A stretch of 64,000 nt of DNA from Spirochaetales bacterium (GTDB lineage Bacteria; Spirochaetota; Leptospiria; Leptospirales; Leptonemataceae): assembly GCA_015075425.1 (NCBI GenBank), contig JABTUL010000001.1:806001-870000 (forward strand), read 5' to 3'. A model generated the notes under the pieces. That model saw only the letters and a program-made list of their open reading frames with translations, was not told the origin of the DNA and searched no databases. Position numbers and translations under genes: made by a program. This document shows, one piece after another, positions 1-7,983 of the stretch; the first letter of the stretch is position 1, and each line of letters starts with the position of its first letter.

Positions 1-96
1 CAAAGCCAGCATTATCTACCATTTTGGCCGCCCTTTCCTCCGTCAAGGAGCCTGACTTTTTGCTTGATAGGAATTCCTTTATGGAGAGGATCAGTC
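1..96. other. Window edge, no confident gene
   Basis: No gene can be assigned here. One rightward frame stays open from the edge to a TGA at 53-55 and could be the last 17 codons of a gene that begins outside the window, but it is too short to recognise. A purine-rich GGAGAGGA ribosome-binding site at 83-90 serves the next gene. Confidence 0.3.
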
Positions 97-588
97 ATGC
101 GCTGGCCTGTCGCCCTGATATTCCTTTTTTTTGCTTCTGGTTGTCTTGTGCTCCATCAGGTGGACTTGAAGGGACCGGGTACCGTTGAAGGTAAAGATCT
201 CAACCGACTGCTGCAAGGTCAGATGACCGGGGCTTTTTATCAGGGGGCTCTTCTCTTTGGTCGGCCCGGACAACAGGAATCGGCGGTAGCTCAGGCTGCT
301 GTTGTGGCCGGCCGATTGTTTAAGGGAATGGTGGGTGTCCGCGATGACGGCCATTATACGCTGCAGAGTGCGCTACAGTGCAGTCGGACCGTTGAGCGGG
401 GAGGGGCTGTTGTTGTTGCCCGTGTCTTTGATAGCCTGCAGACCTGTCCGCTGTCGCCGGCCGTGTGCGAAATAGAGTCCGGGTCGATATTTCCGGCAGC
501 CTTTCAATCAGCGTTTCTATTAAAAGAACACAGTTGCGATCTGAAGGAAGCGGGAATGATTCTGGCCGTGGGCGATATTCATTATTGA
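97..588 (+). CDS. Putative lipoprotein of unknown function
   Basis: This is a 163-residue protein that I do not recognise. The ATG at 97 is preferred over an in-frame ATG at 64 because it follows a GGAGAGGA ribosome-binding site and opens directly into a lipoprotein signal peptide: Arg2, a hydrophobic stretch, then a lipobox ASGC with Cys16. The mature part has several Cys residues (within CSRTV, QTCPL, AVCEI and HSCDL) that could form disulfides outside the cytoplasm. The next gene starts about 100 bp further on. Membrane anchoring is inferred from the lipobox, and spirochaete lipoboxes are loose. The function is unknown. Confidence 0.6.
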   Translation: MRWPVALIFLFFASGCLVLHQVDLKGPGTVEGKDLNRLLQGQMTGAFYQGALLFGRPGQQESAVAQAAVVAGRLFKGMVGVRDDGHYTLQSALQCSRTVERGGAVVVARVFDSLQTCPLSPAVCEIESGSIFPAAFQSAFLLKEHSCDLKEAGMILAVGDIHY

Positions 589-686
589 GATGCTGGTCTT
601 CGCCTGACAGTTTTTTTCATTCCGATTTGCTCCGGAAAGGGTGGAAAAAAATGTGGCATGCAGATAGGGATCCGGGATACTGAATT

Positions 687-1481
687 ATGCGCTGGTCATT
701 TCTCCAAGACACTACATCTGCTCGTGATCTCTTACTCGATTGCCGCTCTGAAGCGCAGTACGCAGCAGGTACACTTCCTGGGGCCTACGGCGCAGCGCTG
801 GTCAAAAAACCCATCGGTTCCGGGCCTAAATCGCAGGAATTTCTTAACGGAATGGTTCAGGCCGTGAAGAAGCTGGCGAAGGATAAGGAAACAGTTGTTT
901 GTTTTGATGAAGGACAGGGGATGTACGCCAGCCGCATGGCCTGGATTTTGCGTTCCGCTGGCTTGAAGAATGCCATGCTCCTGTCCCGGAAGTTCAGTGA
1001 CTTTTCCACTCAGGACTTGAAGGCCGGCCCGGGCCAGATTGAGCCTGAAGGAGCATCCGCGAGAAGCAGTCCCGGGATGATCATGCTTATCAACCATCTG
1101 CAAAAGGAACTGACCCGTGTGCAGCTCATCGATGCGCGTACGCCGGAGGAATATGAAGGGGAGCTACCGCGAATGATCAGTCCGGAACCGGGCAGTATGT
1201 GCGGCCGCATTCCAGGTTCAATCAACTGGGACTGGCGCTCGCTGTACAACCAGGAGGGCGTGCTCCGCGATAAGATGGAGATCATTATGGACATCAAAAG
1301 AATGGGGTTTATGCAGGAACGCCCCACCGTCATCTATGACTTCAATGGCGCTCGTTCCTGTACAATGGCTCTGGTCATGCATTGTTGTGGTTATCGTAAC
1401 ATTTCCGTTTACCTTGGTTCCTGGATGGAATGGCGCAAAAGCAATTTACCCAAGCAAAATTTCCATCCCTGGTTGAATTGA
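687..1481 (+). CDS. Tandem rhodanese-domain protein lacking the catalytic Cys
   Basis: The 264-residue protein resembles two-domain thiosulfate/mercaptopyruvate sulfurtransferases. The N-terminal domain spans about 1-110 and the C-terminal domain about 130-258, ending in the family-typical GSWMEW. In active family members the C-terminal domain carries the persulfide Cys in a loop read as YCxxGxR. Here that loop reads YDFNGAR, with Asp218 in the Cys position. The N-terminal loop also has Asp (Asp74), as usual for the inactive domain; a Cys at 72 lies two residues before it. No signal peptide is visible, so the protein is probably cytoplasmic. Sulfurtransferase activity is doubtful and a binding or regulatory role is possible. 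The ribosome-binding site is weak. Confidence 0.7.
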   Translation: MRWSFLQDTTSARDLLLDCRSEAQYAAGTLPGAYGAALVKKPIGSGPKSQEFLNGMVQAVKKLAKDKETVVCFDEGQGMYASRMAWILRSAGLKNAMLLSRKFSDFSTQDLKAGPGQIEPEGASARSSPGMIMLINHLQKELTRVQLIDARTPEEYEGELPRMISPEPGSMCGRIPGSINWDWRSLYNQEGVLRDKMEIIMDIKRMGFMQERPTVIYDFNGARSCTMALVMHCCGYRNISVYLGSWMEWRKSNLPKQNFHPWLN

Positions 1482-1516
1482 CAGTTTCCGGCCGGGCTGC
1501 ATAAAGGTCGGCACCC

Positions 1517-4500
1517 ATGCGAGTCCTGTGCTACTTTTTGCTCTTAAGCGCGACGGGTGCTCTTTCCGCATCTCCCCTGGGGCCAGGGATGCGTTTCTGG
1601 TACACTCTGGAAACCGAACATTTCCGCATCCACTATCCATCGGGGCAACGGGACGCAGCTGTGCGCCTGGCCCCCCTTGCGGAGAAGACACATAAGCGGC
1701 TTGAAGCACGCTACCGCGGTGGCGGCAAAAAAACCGATGTTGTGCTGGTCTTTGATTCGGATCTGGTCAATGCATTTGCCAGCACAGCGTATGGCCTGGA
1801 TCAAGTGGTTCTCTACCTGAACCATCCGGAACTGGGGCAGTTCTCGCGCTACGATTCGTGGCTTGAGCTTCTTTTTGTGCATGAGTATACGCATATCGTT
1901 ACGACCCGTTACTATGACCTGGGAGATCTCTCGGGGCTGTTTCGGATTCTCTTTGGCATTCCCTGGAACTTCCTGGCTCCGCAGGGATTTATAGAAGGCA
2001 TCGCCGTTTTTGAAGAAAGCCAGGCGGGCAAGGGGCGGATGAAAGATCCGCTGACCAATATGATCGCCCGGACTGCAGTTCTGGATAATAGCTTTCCGGA
2101 TCGCGGCGAAATCATGTCCGGATCGCATCGCTTCCCTTTTGGATCCCATGTGTACCTTTATGGCGGTCGATTTCAGGGCTTTCTGGCCGACCGTTATGGT
2201 GCAGATCGGCTGGCCGCCTTCTGGCGGACGGAGGAGTTTCCTTTTGCCCTGGATGAAAGGCTGCGCACCCTGCGCGTGCGCCCGTATCGTCTGGAATATC
2301 AGGACTATGCCGATGGTGAGATTGCGGAAGCACGGAGAGTAATCGATGAAGTGTCAGCACGGGGTGTAACGCCCTACCGTCGTCTAACGGAGGATGGTTA
2401 CTCTAAGACCGATTTAGTTTTCCACCAGGGAGATCTCTTTTACTTTGCCAGCCCCGGAAATGCGCGTCCCGGAATCTTTGCTCTGAATCCGGCAACTCTC
2501 GAACGCGAGCGTCTGCGCCGCACTCCGGAGTCAGCCGGCTTTGCCATGGCGGGGGACATTGCCATTTATTCCGATCCCTATTTCTTCAGTCCCGGTTTCT
2601 ACGGCTATCGCAATGAGCTTTACCTGGAAGGATGGTGGGACAGGCGGCTCCTTCGCGGAACCAGCGCCTCGCATCCTGCTCTGAATGCGGATGGCAGTGT
2701 TGTTTATTACGTTGAGCGTGATGAAAAGGAACGGCGTCTGATCCGGGCCGATCTTACCGACCGTAAAATTTCCAGTCCCGCTGTGGTCCGGCGCGTGCCC
2801 CTGGGGGGAATTCTTGAATCCATCGCTGTGGCGCCGGACGGCGGCGGCTTTGCTTTTGTAGAAAGGCCCGGGACTCGCGGCTTTGCTCATCTGGTCTATT
2901 GTACAGCAGAGCTGAACTGTAAAATCATTGTTGGCGGTGAAGCAACCAAGACGCATCCGCGCTTCAGTCCGAACGGCCAAGAAATCTATTTTACTTCTGA
3001 TGCTGATGGGATATACAATCTGTATTCGTATCAACTGACATCGGGAGCGATTCTGCGGCGCACAAGGACGCTGACCGGTTTTTTTGAACCGGCACCGGCC
3101 CCGGATCGTTTGTATGCCACCGCCTTTTTCCGTAGCGGATACGATATCATAAGTTTTGCTTATGAAGACCTGCTCCGGGAGCCTGCCGATTTTTTTGCGA
3201 ATACGGAGAACCAGCCCCCGGACACGGCAGACCTGGATGTGGCCGTGAGAGACTCCTCCTATAACGGTGTTCTGCGGCTGCGGCCATGGATTTCCGGAAT
3301 CCTTGTATCCGATCTGGGACTGGTTCTGGCGGCGGGAGCAGGACTTCGCGATCCTCTTGGCCGGCACATGCTTCTGGGCGGAGTGAGCCTTTTTGGCACC
3401 GGGTTGGCCATGTACGAATACAGTCGCTTCAATCCCGCACTCCTTCTCACCTATTCCACCAATGCCGTGAATAAAGATCTGGCCCGGGAATACCCAGGCT
3501 GTCTGGAAGAAGGGACGGCCTACCGTCTATTTTGTGATTACAAACTGTCCAGAGACGAAGGTCAATTCCTTGAGGCGCATTCGGTTTATCAGGAGGCGGC
3601 TTCAGGCAGCTTGCGTTATGCAAAGGACAGTCGCACAGTATCTTTCCAGTCCCTTCTGGGTTACAGCGGGGAACGGTTGCGGAATGCGCGCAGAATCCAG
3701 ACGATGGACTATGCCGTCCGGGATCTGGACCGCGTCGGGCCACTCTTAACTCTTGTGGCCGGAGACACCGCTTTCTATCCAGAGTCCATCAGCCAGGAGC
3801 ATGGCTATATTCTCTTTTTGAACAGCCAGTATTTTGGTCCTGGCAGTCGCACGGTTGTGGATGAGTACCGCCTGAGCGATCTGTCCTTTTTTGACGAGAA
3901 ACTGGATCTGCCGCCGCTGGCGTTGCGACCCAAGAATCGACGAGCCCTGTCCTACGGGATTGCGGAGGCTGGAGCGGCGGCATTTCTTCCTTCCTTTGCC
4001 GATCATCATGTGAATTACCTCTCTGTGTATGCTTACACAACCTACGGCCCGGATCGCTATACGGAAAAGGTGAGCCTCTACCGTTTTGTGCGCGGTCAGA
4101 ACTGGCGCCGCGCTCCCCGCAACATTGGCGCAGAAGTTTTGACCTATGAATACCGCATGCCTCTGCTCTTTGCCTCACGCACCCTGGGGGATTCTTCTTT
4201 TATGTTACGCAGTATTTCCATGGGCGCCTTTGTTGATTATGGCGCATCTTTTGATCGCTATCCGTACAGAGAGGACTGGGTTGGCGGTTATGGTTTGACC
4301 ATGGCGATTGGGCTGAACTTTCTCCACCTGGTTTTACCGGACATGAAATTCACCCTGGCACGCGGAACCGGTCCGGCCGGGGAAACGCAATTTTTGCTCT
4401 CATTCAGTGCCGGTCTCTCCGGTGACGTGATTGGCCATGATGGCCGGACTGCACCGGCCTACCGTGAACCGTACCGGCGGGCCCTGCCAGGATTCCAGCA

Positions 4501-4549
4501 TGTTCCTGGTTACTTCCGTGAGCGTTCCGCCGGCGGAGTGCTGGAATAA
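1517..4549 (+). CDS. Exported HEYTH metallopeptidase with propeller and C-terminal beta-barrel
   Basis: This 1010-residue protein starts with a signal peptide (about 1-18). A gluzincin-like peptidase domain follows, with the zinc motif HEYTH at 122-126 and a downstream Glu in FIEGIAVFEE (Glu160) as the likely third ligand. Residues about 280-560 contain repeated strands of the TolB/PD40 propeller type, for example THPRFSPNGQEIYFTSDADG. The last 400 residues are rich in alternating Tyr/Leu strands and end with a beta-barrel-like segment (FLLSFSAGL). The architecture suggests a surface protease tethered by its own outer-membrane barrel. The peptidase motif is seen directly; the barrel is inferred. 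It converges on the STAS gene with only 4 bp between the stops. Confidence 0.7.
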   Translation: MRVLCYFLLLSATGALSASPLGPGMRFWYTLETEHFRIHYPSGQRDAAVRLAPLAEKTHKRLEARYRGGGKKTDVVLVFDSDLVNAFASTAYGLDQVVLYLNHPELGQFSRYDSWLELLFVHEYTHIVTTRYYDLGDLSGLFRILFGIPWNFLAPQGFIEGIAVFEESQAGKGRMKDPLTNMIARTAVLDNSFPDRGEIMSGSHRFPFGSHVYLYGGRFQGFLADRYGADRLAAFWRTEEFPFALDERLRTLRVRPYRLEYQDYADGEIAEARRVIDEVSARGVTPYRRLTEDGYSKTDLVFHQGDLFYFASPGNARPGIFALNPATLERERLRRTPESAGFAMAGDIAIYSDPYFFSPGFYGYRNELYLEGWWDRRLLRGTSASHPALNADGSVVYYVERDEKERRLIRADLTDRKISSPAVVRRVPLGGILESIAVAPDGGGFAFVERPGTRGFAHLVYCTAELNCKIIVGGEATKTHPRFSPNGQEIYFTSDADGIYNLYSYQLTSGAILRRTRTLTGFFEPAPAPDRLYATAFFRSGYDIISFAYEDLLREPADFFANTENQPPDTADLDVAVRDSSYNGVLRLRPWISGILVSDLGLVLAAGAGLRDPLGRHMLLGGVSLFGTGLAMYEYSRFNPALLLTYSTNAVNKDLAREYPGCLEEGTAYRLFCDYKLSRDEGQFLEAHSVYQEAASGSLRYAKDSRTVSFQSLLGYSGERLRNARRIQTMDYAVRDLDRVGPLLTLVAGDTAFYPESISQEHGYILFLNSQYFGPGSRTVVDEYRLSDLSFFDEKLDLPPLALRPKNRRALSYGIAEAGAAAFLPSFADHHVNYLSVYAYTTYGPDRYTEKVSLYRFVRGQNWRRAPRNIGAEVLTYEYRMPLLFASRTLGDSSFMLRSISMGAFVDYGASFDRYPYREDWVGGYGLTMAIGLNFLHLVLPDMKFTLARGTGPAGETQFLLSFSAGLSGDVIGHDGRTAPAYREPYRRALPGFQHVPGYFRERSAGGVLE

Positions 4550-4553
4550 TCGT

Positions 4554-4895
4554 TTAAAAATCAAAACTCTCCAGAGCTTCTTCCGTGTTTTTGAATATCT
4601 CGAATACTGATGAAAGCTTGGTAATCTCCATCAGGTTCTCCACATCTGAATTCAAACCGGAAAATACAATCCGTCCCTTCATCTGTTCAACATGTTTGAA
4701 GATGTTGAGAAAAACGCCCAGAGCGGCAGAGTTGATGAAGGGCACTTTTTTCAGGTCGATAATGAATTTTGGCGCGGATCCGGGCTTGATGTATTTTTCC
4801 ATTTTCTCTGCCAGATCGTACTCATTGCCAGCTTTGATGGCCCCCTCGATTTTAACTATGTGTACATCCGATTTGGATTGAATCTTAATTTTCAT
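4554..4895 (-). CDS. STAS-domain anti-sigma factor antagonist
   Basis: This is a 113-residue single STAS domain of the SpoIIAA/RsbV type. The conserved loop before helix 2 reads PFINSAALG, with Ser56 at the position phosphorylated in family members by a SpoIIAB/RsbW-like kinase. It is the third gene of a leftward operon behind a sigma-like factor and a protein with a zinc anti-sigma motif; the gap to the upstream stop is 12 bp. In the known partner-switching pathway an unphosphorylated STAS protein sequesters the anti-sigma factor. Whether it acts on the adjacent zinc-type protein is inference, since such proteins are not its usual partners. No kinase or phosphatase gene is next to it. Confidence 0.8.
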   Translation of the reverse strand: MKIKIQSKSDVHIVKIEGAIKAGNEYDLAEKMEKYIKPGSAPKFIIDLKKVPFINSAALGVFLNIFKHVEQMKGRIVFSGLNSDVENLMEITKLSSVFEIFKNTEEALESFDF

Positions 4896-4907
4896 AAATA
4901 AAAAAAT

Positions 4908-5489
4908 TTATGCAGTCGCATGGTTCCTTTCTTTTGAGCCCAATGTGTCCTGGCGCAGATTAAATTCCAGTATTTTTCGGTTCCGGGGGCCTTTTTCCCC
5001 GGCAAAAACGTTGTAATGCCCGGGTGCGAACCCCTGAAGATCCCATACCGACCTGTCTTCGATGGAAGATTGCTCCACCAGCCGATCATTGCAGTAAAAC
5101 TGGAGTATGGCCGGCCCGGGACCGCCTTTTTCCACAGCCAGTTCGAGCGCTTCGGGACTGCTGCGCAGCTCAAAGATCAGATACTGCTCCCCCAGAGGCA
5201 CGATTGCGGAATGGATGGTGGCCAGACCCGTCTGGCTGCGAAAGGCCTGAGACGGGAGCAGCTGAAAGCCCCGCAGAGCTTCAACAACTGTACTCTGGCG
5301 GATACGAAAACGCGGAGTTCTGTTCCGGGCCTGGGGCAGAACGGTCTGGTCCAGGTCGATTTGCATGAATTCAGCAAGGCAGGAGCTGCAGGTGGCCAGA
5401 TGATCCTCAAGTCCGGGGATGGACTGTTTTTGCTGGTAGGCCAGTAGATCCCAGATTTCTGGATGCATTCCTTTTTGTGCTCTGATCAT
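4908..5489 (-). CDS. Putative zinc-binding anti-sigma factor
   Basis: This is a 193-residue cytoplasmic protein with no membrane segment. Near the N-terminus it carries HLATCSSC (His30, Cys34, Cys37), the HxxxCxxC signature of zinc-associated anti-sigma domains. The rest (about 60-190) is unrecognised, probably beta-rich. It begins one base after the stop of the sigma-like gene, so the two are probably translated together, as sigma/anti-sigma pairs usually are. The motif and context support an anti-sigma role. The lack of a membrane anchor argues for a cytoplasmic signal, possibly relayed by the STAS protein downstream. An alternative is an unrelated zinc-binding regulator. Confidence 0.55.
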   Translation of the reverse strand: MIRAQKGMHPEIWDLLAYQQKQSIPGLEDHLATCSSCLAEFMQIDLDQTVLPQARNRTPRFRIRQSTVVEALRGFQLLPSQAFRSQTGLATIHSAIVPLGEQYLIFELRSSPEALELAVEKGGPGPAILQFYCNDRLVEQSSIEDRSVWDLQGFAPGHYNVFAGEKGPRNRKILEFNLRQDTLGSKERNHATA

Positions 5490-5490
5490 G

Positions 5491-6270
5491 TCAGGCCTCC
5501 TTGAGCTGTGGCCGGGAGAGCAGAGCCTCGGCGGCCTTGAGTTTACGTGAAATGGTGGATTTATTTACGCCAAAAATCTGGCTTAAATCGGTTACGGAAA
5601 ATACGATGCCCGTTTTGCCAATAAGGCCCAGAGCACGATCTTTGAAGCGCCGGATGCGGGAGTAGCGGAGCGTATCGTCTTCCTTTTCAATCCTTCTTTG
5701 TAGCTGGATGACCCGCTCTTGCAAGTGGCGGGCCCGGCCCTGATTGGCCTCGAGGCGCAGCTGAAAATCGGTCATGACCTGTGCGGCACGGCGAGCATCG
5801 CCGCAGAGTTCGATCAGCTGTCTTAGATCGGTCAGATGCAGGCGCAGCCCGCGGTGCAGTTTATAGGCCAGGCGGGTGTCCCGGGGTAGTGCCTCTATAT
5901 CTGCTTCCGGTGCTGGCGCAGTGGTTTCTGACCGGAGATCCTCCATGCTTTCAAAAAGGACGGTTTCTATGGTTTTCTGGCTACGGCGGCGGAAATTGTA
6001 GAATTCATGGCGCAGGTAGGTGGCCAGGTAGCCCACAAAAGGAAGATTCTGACGGATACGGTAGCGATCCAGGCACAGGTGGGCCCGTTCATAAAAGTAA
6101 AGATAAAAATCACCAACTACATCGGGATCATGGCACAGCCGATTCTGGCAGTATTGCATGATCCATGCCGAGGATTGATGCATAAAAGAATCAGCCCGGC
6201 CTGTTCTGTAGTAATCTTCGAGGGACTCCTTAAGGGCCTGCATATCCATAGCAGGTTGCAAAAGGGCCAT
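5491..6270 (-). CDS. Sigma-70-family-like transcription factor
   Basis: The 259-residue protein looks like a divergent RNA polymerase sigma factor. Residues about 45-100 resemble region 2: an acidic helix (DVVGDFYLYFYER), then PFVGYLATYLRHEFYNFRRR, where ECF factors have the -10 recognition helix. A long helical linker of about 100 residues follows. A helix-turn-helix at about 227-252 (TDLSQIFGVNKSTISRKL) takes the place of region 4. It is first in a leftward operon with an anti-sigma-like and a STAS gene, and diverges from dapF across about 65 bp. The Ser/Arg-rich recognition helix could also belong to a classical repressor. In-frame ATGs at codons 8 and 10 are alternative starts. Confidence 0.55.
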   Translation of the reverse strand: MALLQPAMDMQALKESLEDYYRTGRADSFMHQSSAWIMQYCQNRLCHDPDVVGDFYLYFYERAHLCLDRYRIRQNLPFVGYLATYLRHEFYNFRRRSQKTIETVLFESMEDLRSETTAPAPEADIEALPRDTRLAYKLHRGLRLHLTDLRQLIELCGDARRAAQVMTDFQLRLEANQGRARHLQERVIQLQRRIEKEDDTLRYSRIRRFKDRALGLIGKTGIVFSVTDLSQIFGVNKSTISRKLKAAEALLSRPQLKEA

Positions 6271-6335
6271 CTGTTGCGCACTTTTTCCAGTCTTTTTTTA
6301 TGGTCCGCCTTTGCCGGTCTATTTTTTCTGGAGTG

Positions 6336-7199
6336 ATGCAATCTCTTGCTTTTCATAAAATGGAAGGCGCTGGCAATGATTATGTCTACCTGGACCATCG
6401 CCGCCATCGTCCGTTGATTCCGGACGAATCCCTTGTCCAGCTTTTATCGGATCGTCGCTACGGGATTGGCGGTGATGGACTGATTGAACTCTTGCCTGCC
6501 GCAGATGCGGATTGCCGTATGGAAATGTGGAATAGCGACGGTTCGCGTTCCTTTATGTGTGGCAATGCACTGCGCTGCGTGGCCTATCTCCTGCATCGTG
6601 ATAGCGGTGGCAGTAGTTTTAGCATTCAAACCGGCTCGGGTCTGTACCGGGCATGGATTGAGGAGTTTACGCCCTCCGGTGCACGGGTGAAGGTGAATAT
6701 GGGCGTACCCCGTTTTGAGGCTGCTGAAATTCCGGTGCAGGGGGATCCAGAAAGGCTGAGATTGAGCGTGGATGGTCTGACTCTGGAGGGCCGGGCTGTG
6801 GGTATGGGGAATCCGCATTGTGTCATTTTTTTTGAGGAGCGATCGCGGGTAGATGCTCTGGACCTGGAAAGGATCGGACGCTATATTCAAGAGAGCCCCC
6901 TTTTTCCGGAAAGCGTAAATGTAGAATTTGTGGCTCTGGAAAGTGACGGCGCCCTGTACCAGCGTACTTACGAGCGTGGCAGCGGTGAGACTCTGGCCTG
7001 TGGATCCGGAGCCTGCGCGGCTTATGTGGCCGCAGTCCTTTCCGGAAGGGTGGGTGCGCAGGGCATTGTCCGCTTGCGCGGCGGCGAACTTTTCCTCGAG
7101 TACCGTGCGTCTCCGGGGGCCTCTGTTTTCATGACCGGTCCGGCACACCTCTTATTCAGCGGGAATTTTTATGTCGCGCCGGCCAACCTGGACCGATGA
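6336..7199 (+). CDS. dapF: Diaminopimelate epimerase
   Basis: The enzyme interconverts LL- and meso-diaminopimelate in the lysine and peptidoglycan pathway, in the cytoplasm. The 287-residue protein shows the family start FHKMEGAGNDYVY and both catalytic cysteines: Cys75 in SFMCGNALRC and Cys222 in LACGSGAC. It is of normal length. The ATG at 6336 matches the family N-terminus; a GTG lies just before it at 6333, and an upstream in-frame ATG at 6300 would add 12 non-conserved residues. GGAG at 6330-6333 is close to the start. The 2 small downstream genes follow within 15 bp and may be co-transcribed. Confidence 0.93.
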   Translation: MQSLAFHKMEGAGNDYVYLDHRRHRPLIPDESLVQLLSDRRYGIGGDGLIELLPAADADCRMEMWNSDGSRSFMCGNALRCVAYLLHRDSGGSSFSIQTGSGLYRAWIEEFTPSGARVKVNMGVPRFEAAEIPVQGDPERLRLSVDGLTLEGRAVGMGNPHCVIFFEERSRVDALDLERIGRYIQESPLFPESVNVEFVALESDGALYQRTYERGSGETLACGSGACAAYVAAVLSGRVGAQGIVRLRGGELFLEYRASPGASVFMTGPAHLLFSGNFYVAPANLDR

Positions 7200-7214
7200 A
7201 ACACTGAGGTCTTC

Positions 7215-7445
7215 ATGTTTCAAAATTATGAGAAATTCAGTTTCGATGAACGGCTCGATATCAGTGCGAGTTCGATCATGCACTATTTGCTCGGTCAGTC
7301 CACCGATCTCAAGGATGCCCTGACCCGGTCCATCTATCAGAATTCGCTCTATTTGAATTTTCTGGTCGAACAGGGAATGATGCCCGATTTTTCTGAGTGG
7401 GTGAATGGAAAAGTGGTGGATCAACACATGGGAGAAAATTCATGA
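7215..7445 (+). CDS. Small hypothetical protein
   Basis: A 76-residue acidic soluble protein with no recognised domain. The ATG at 7215 follows GAGG with suitable spacing. The stop overlaps the ATG of the next gene (ATGA at 7442-7445), which supports translation of both as a unit. It lies 15 bp behind dapF. Nothing in the sequence indicates a function; it looks mostly helical. Confidence 0.55.
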   Translation: MFQNYEKFSFDERLDISASSIMHYLLGQSTDLKDALTRSIYQNSLYLNFLVEQGMMPDFSEWVNGKVVDQHMGENS

Positions 7446-7894
7446 GGGAGATGAATCTGCGTATCATTCACCTGGCCATTTCTGTCGGCCTTGTCATACC
7501 GCTCGGTGTATTCTACTGGCTGGTTTCCAGCGGGCAGGTCAAACCCTCTCTGACGGAGCCTTTGCTCTTCTATGTGGGAATGTTCATCGCTGTGGCCGCC
7601 GTCATTGTCTCCCGCCTGTTACCGGCGGCCCTTGCCGGAAAACTCAAACTTCCGGGCGGCGGGTCGGTGCGGGCCACAGACCTTCTGGCCCCGTATTTTC
7701 AGCTCAAGATCATCCAGTGGGCTGTCCTTGAGGGCGCCGGGCTTTACCAGGCTGTTGTTTACTACCTTACCGGAGCGGAAGCGGCGCTGATCATCGGCGG
7801 AGTATTGTTCGTTCTGCTACTGGTGCGCCGCCCCTCGCGGGAAGATATGCGGAAGATGCTCGGTCTTCCTGATTCCGTGCAAATCATCGACTGA
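7442..7894 (+). CDS. Small integral membrane protein
   Basis: A 150-residue protein with about three to four hydrophobic segments (about 8-27, 40-57, 85-105 and 112-130), ending in a charged cytoplasmic-looking tail (RRPSREDMRKM). The ATG at 7442 overlaps the stop of the preceding small gene. No family is recognised. The arrangement dapF, small soluble protein, small membrane protein suggests one operon, but a link to cell-wall synthesis is only inference from position. Confidence 0.6.
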   Translation: MREMNLRIIHLAISVGLVIPLGVFYWLVSSGQVKPSLTEPLLFYVGMFIAVAAVIVSRLLPAALAGKLKLPGGGSVRATDLLAPYFQLKIIQWAVLEGAGLYQAVVYYLTGAEAALIIGGVLFVLLLVRRPSREDMRKMLGLPDSVQIID

Positions 7895-7983
7895 ACCTTA
7901 CCTCGGGGACAGCAGAGTCGCTGTTTTCTTCTTTTTAGTTGCCCTTTTCTTTCCCGGTGCAATCTGTTCCCTTGAGGACGCGA

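Noticed and set aside
2531-3367. Leftward open frame of 278 codons
   Set aside because: Lies inside the peptidase/propeller gene on the other strand; no motif, composition typical of an antisense reading.
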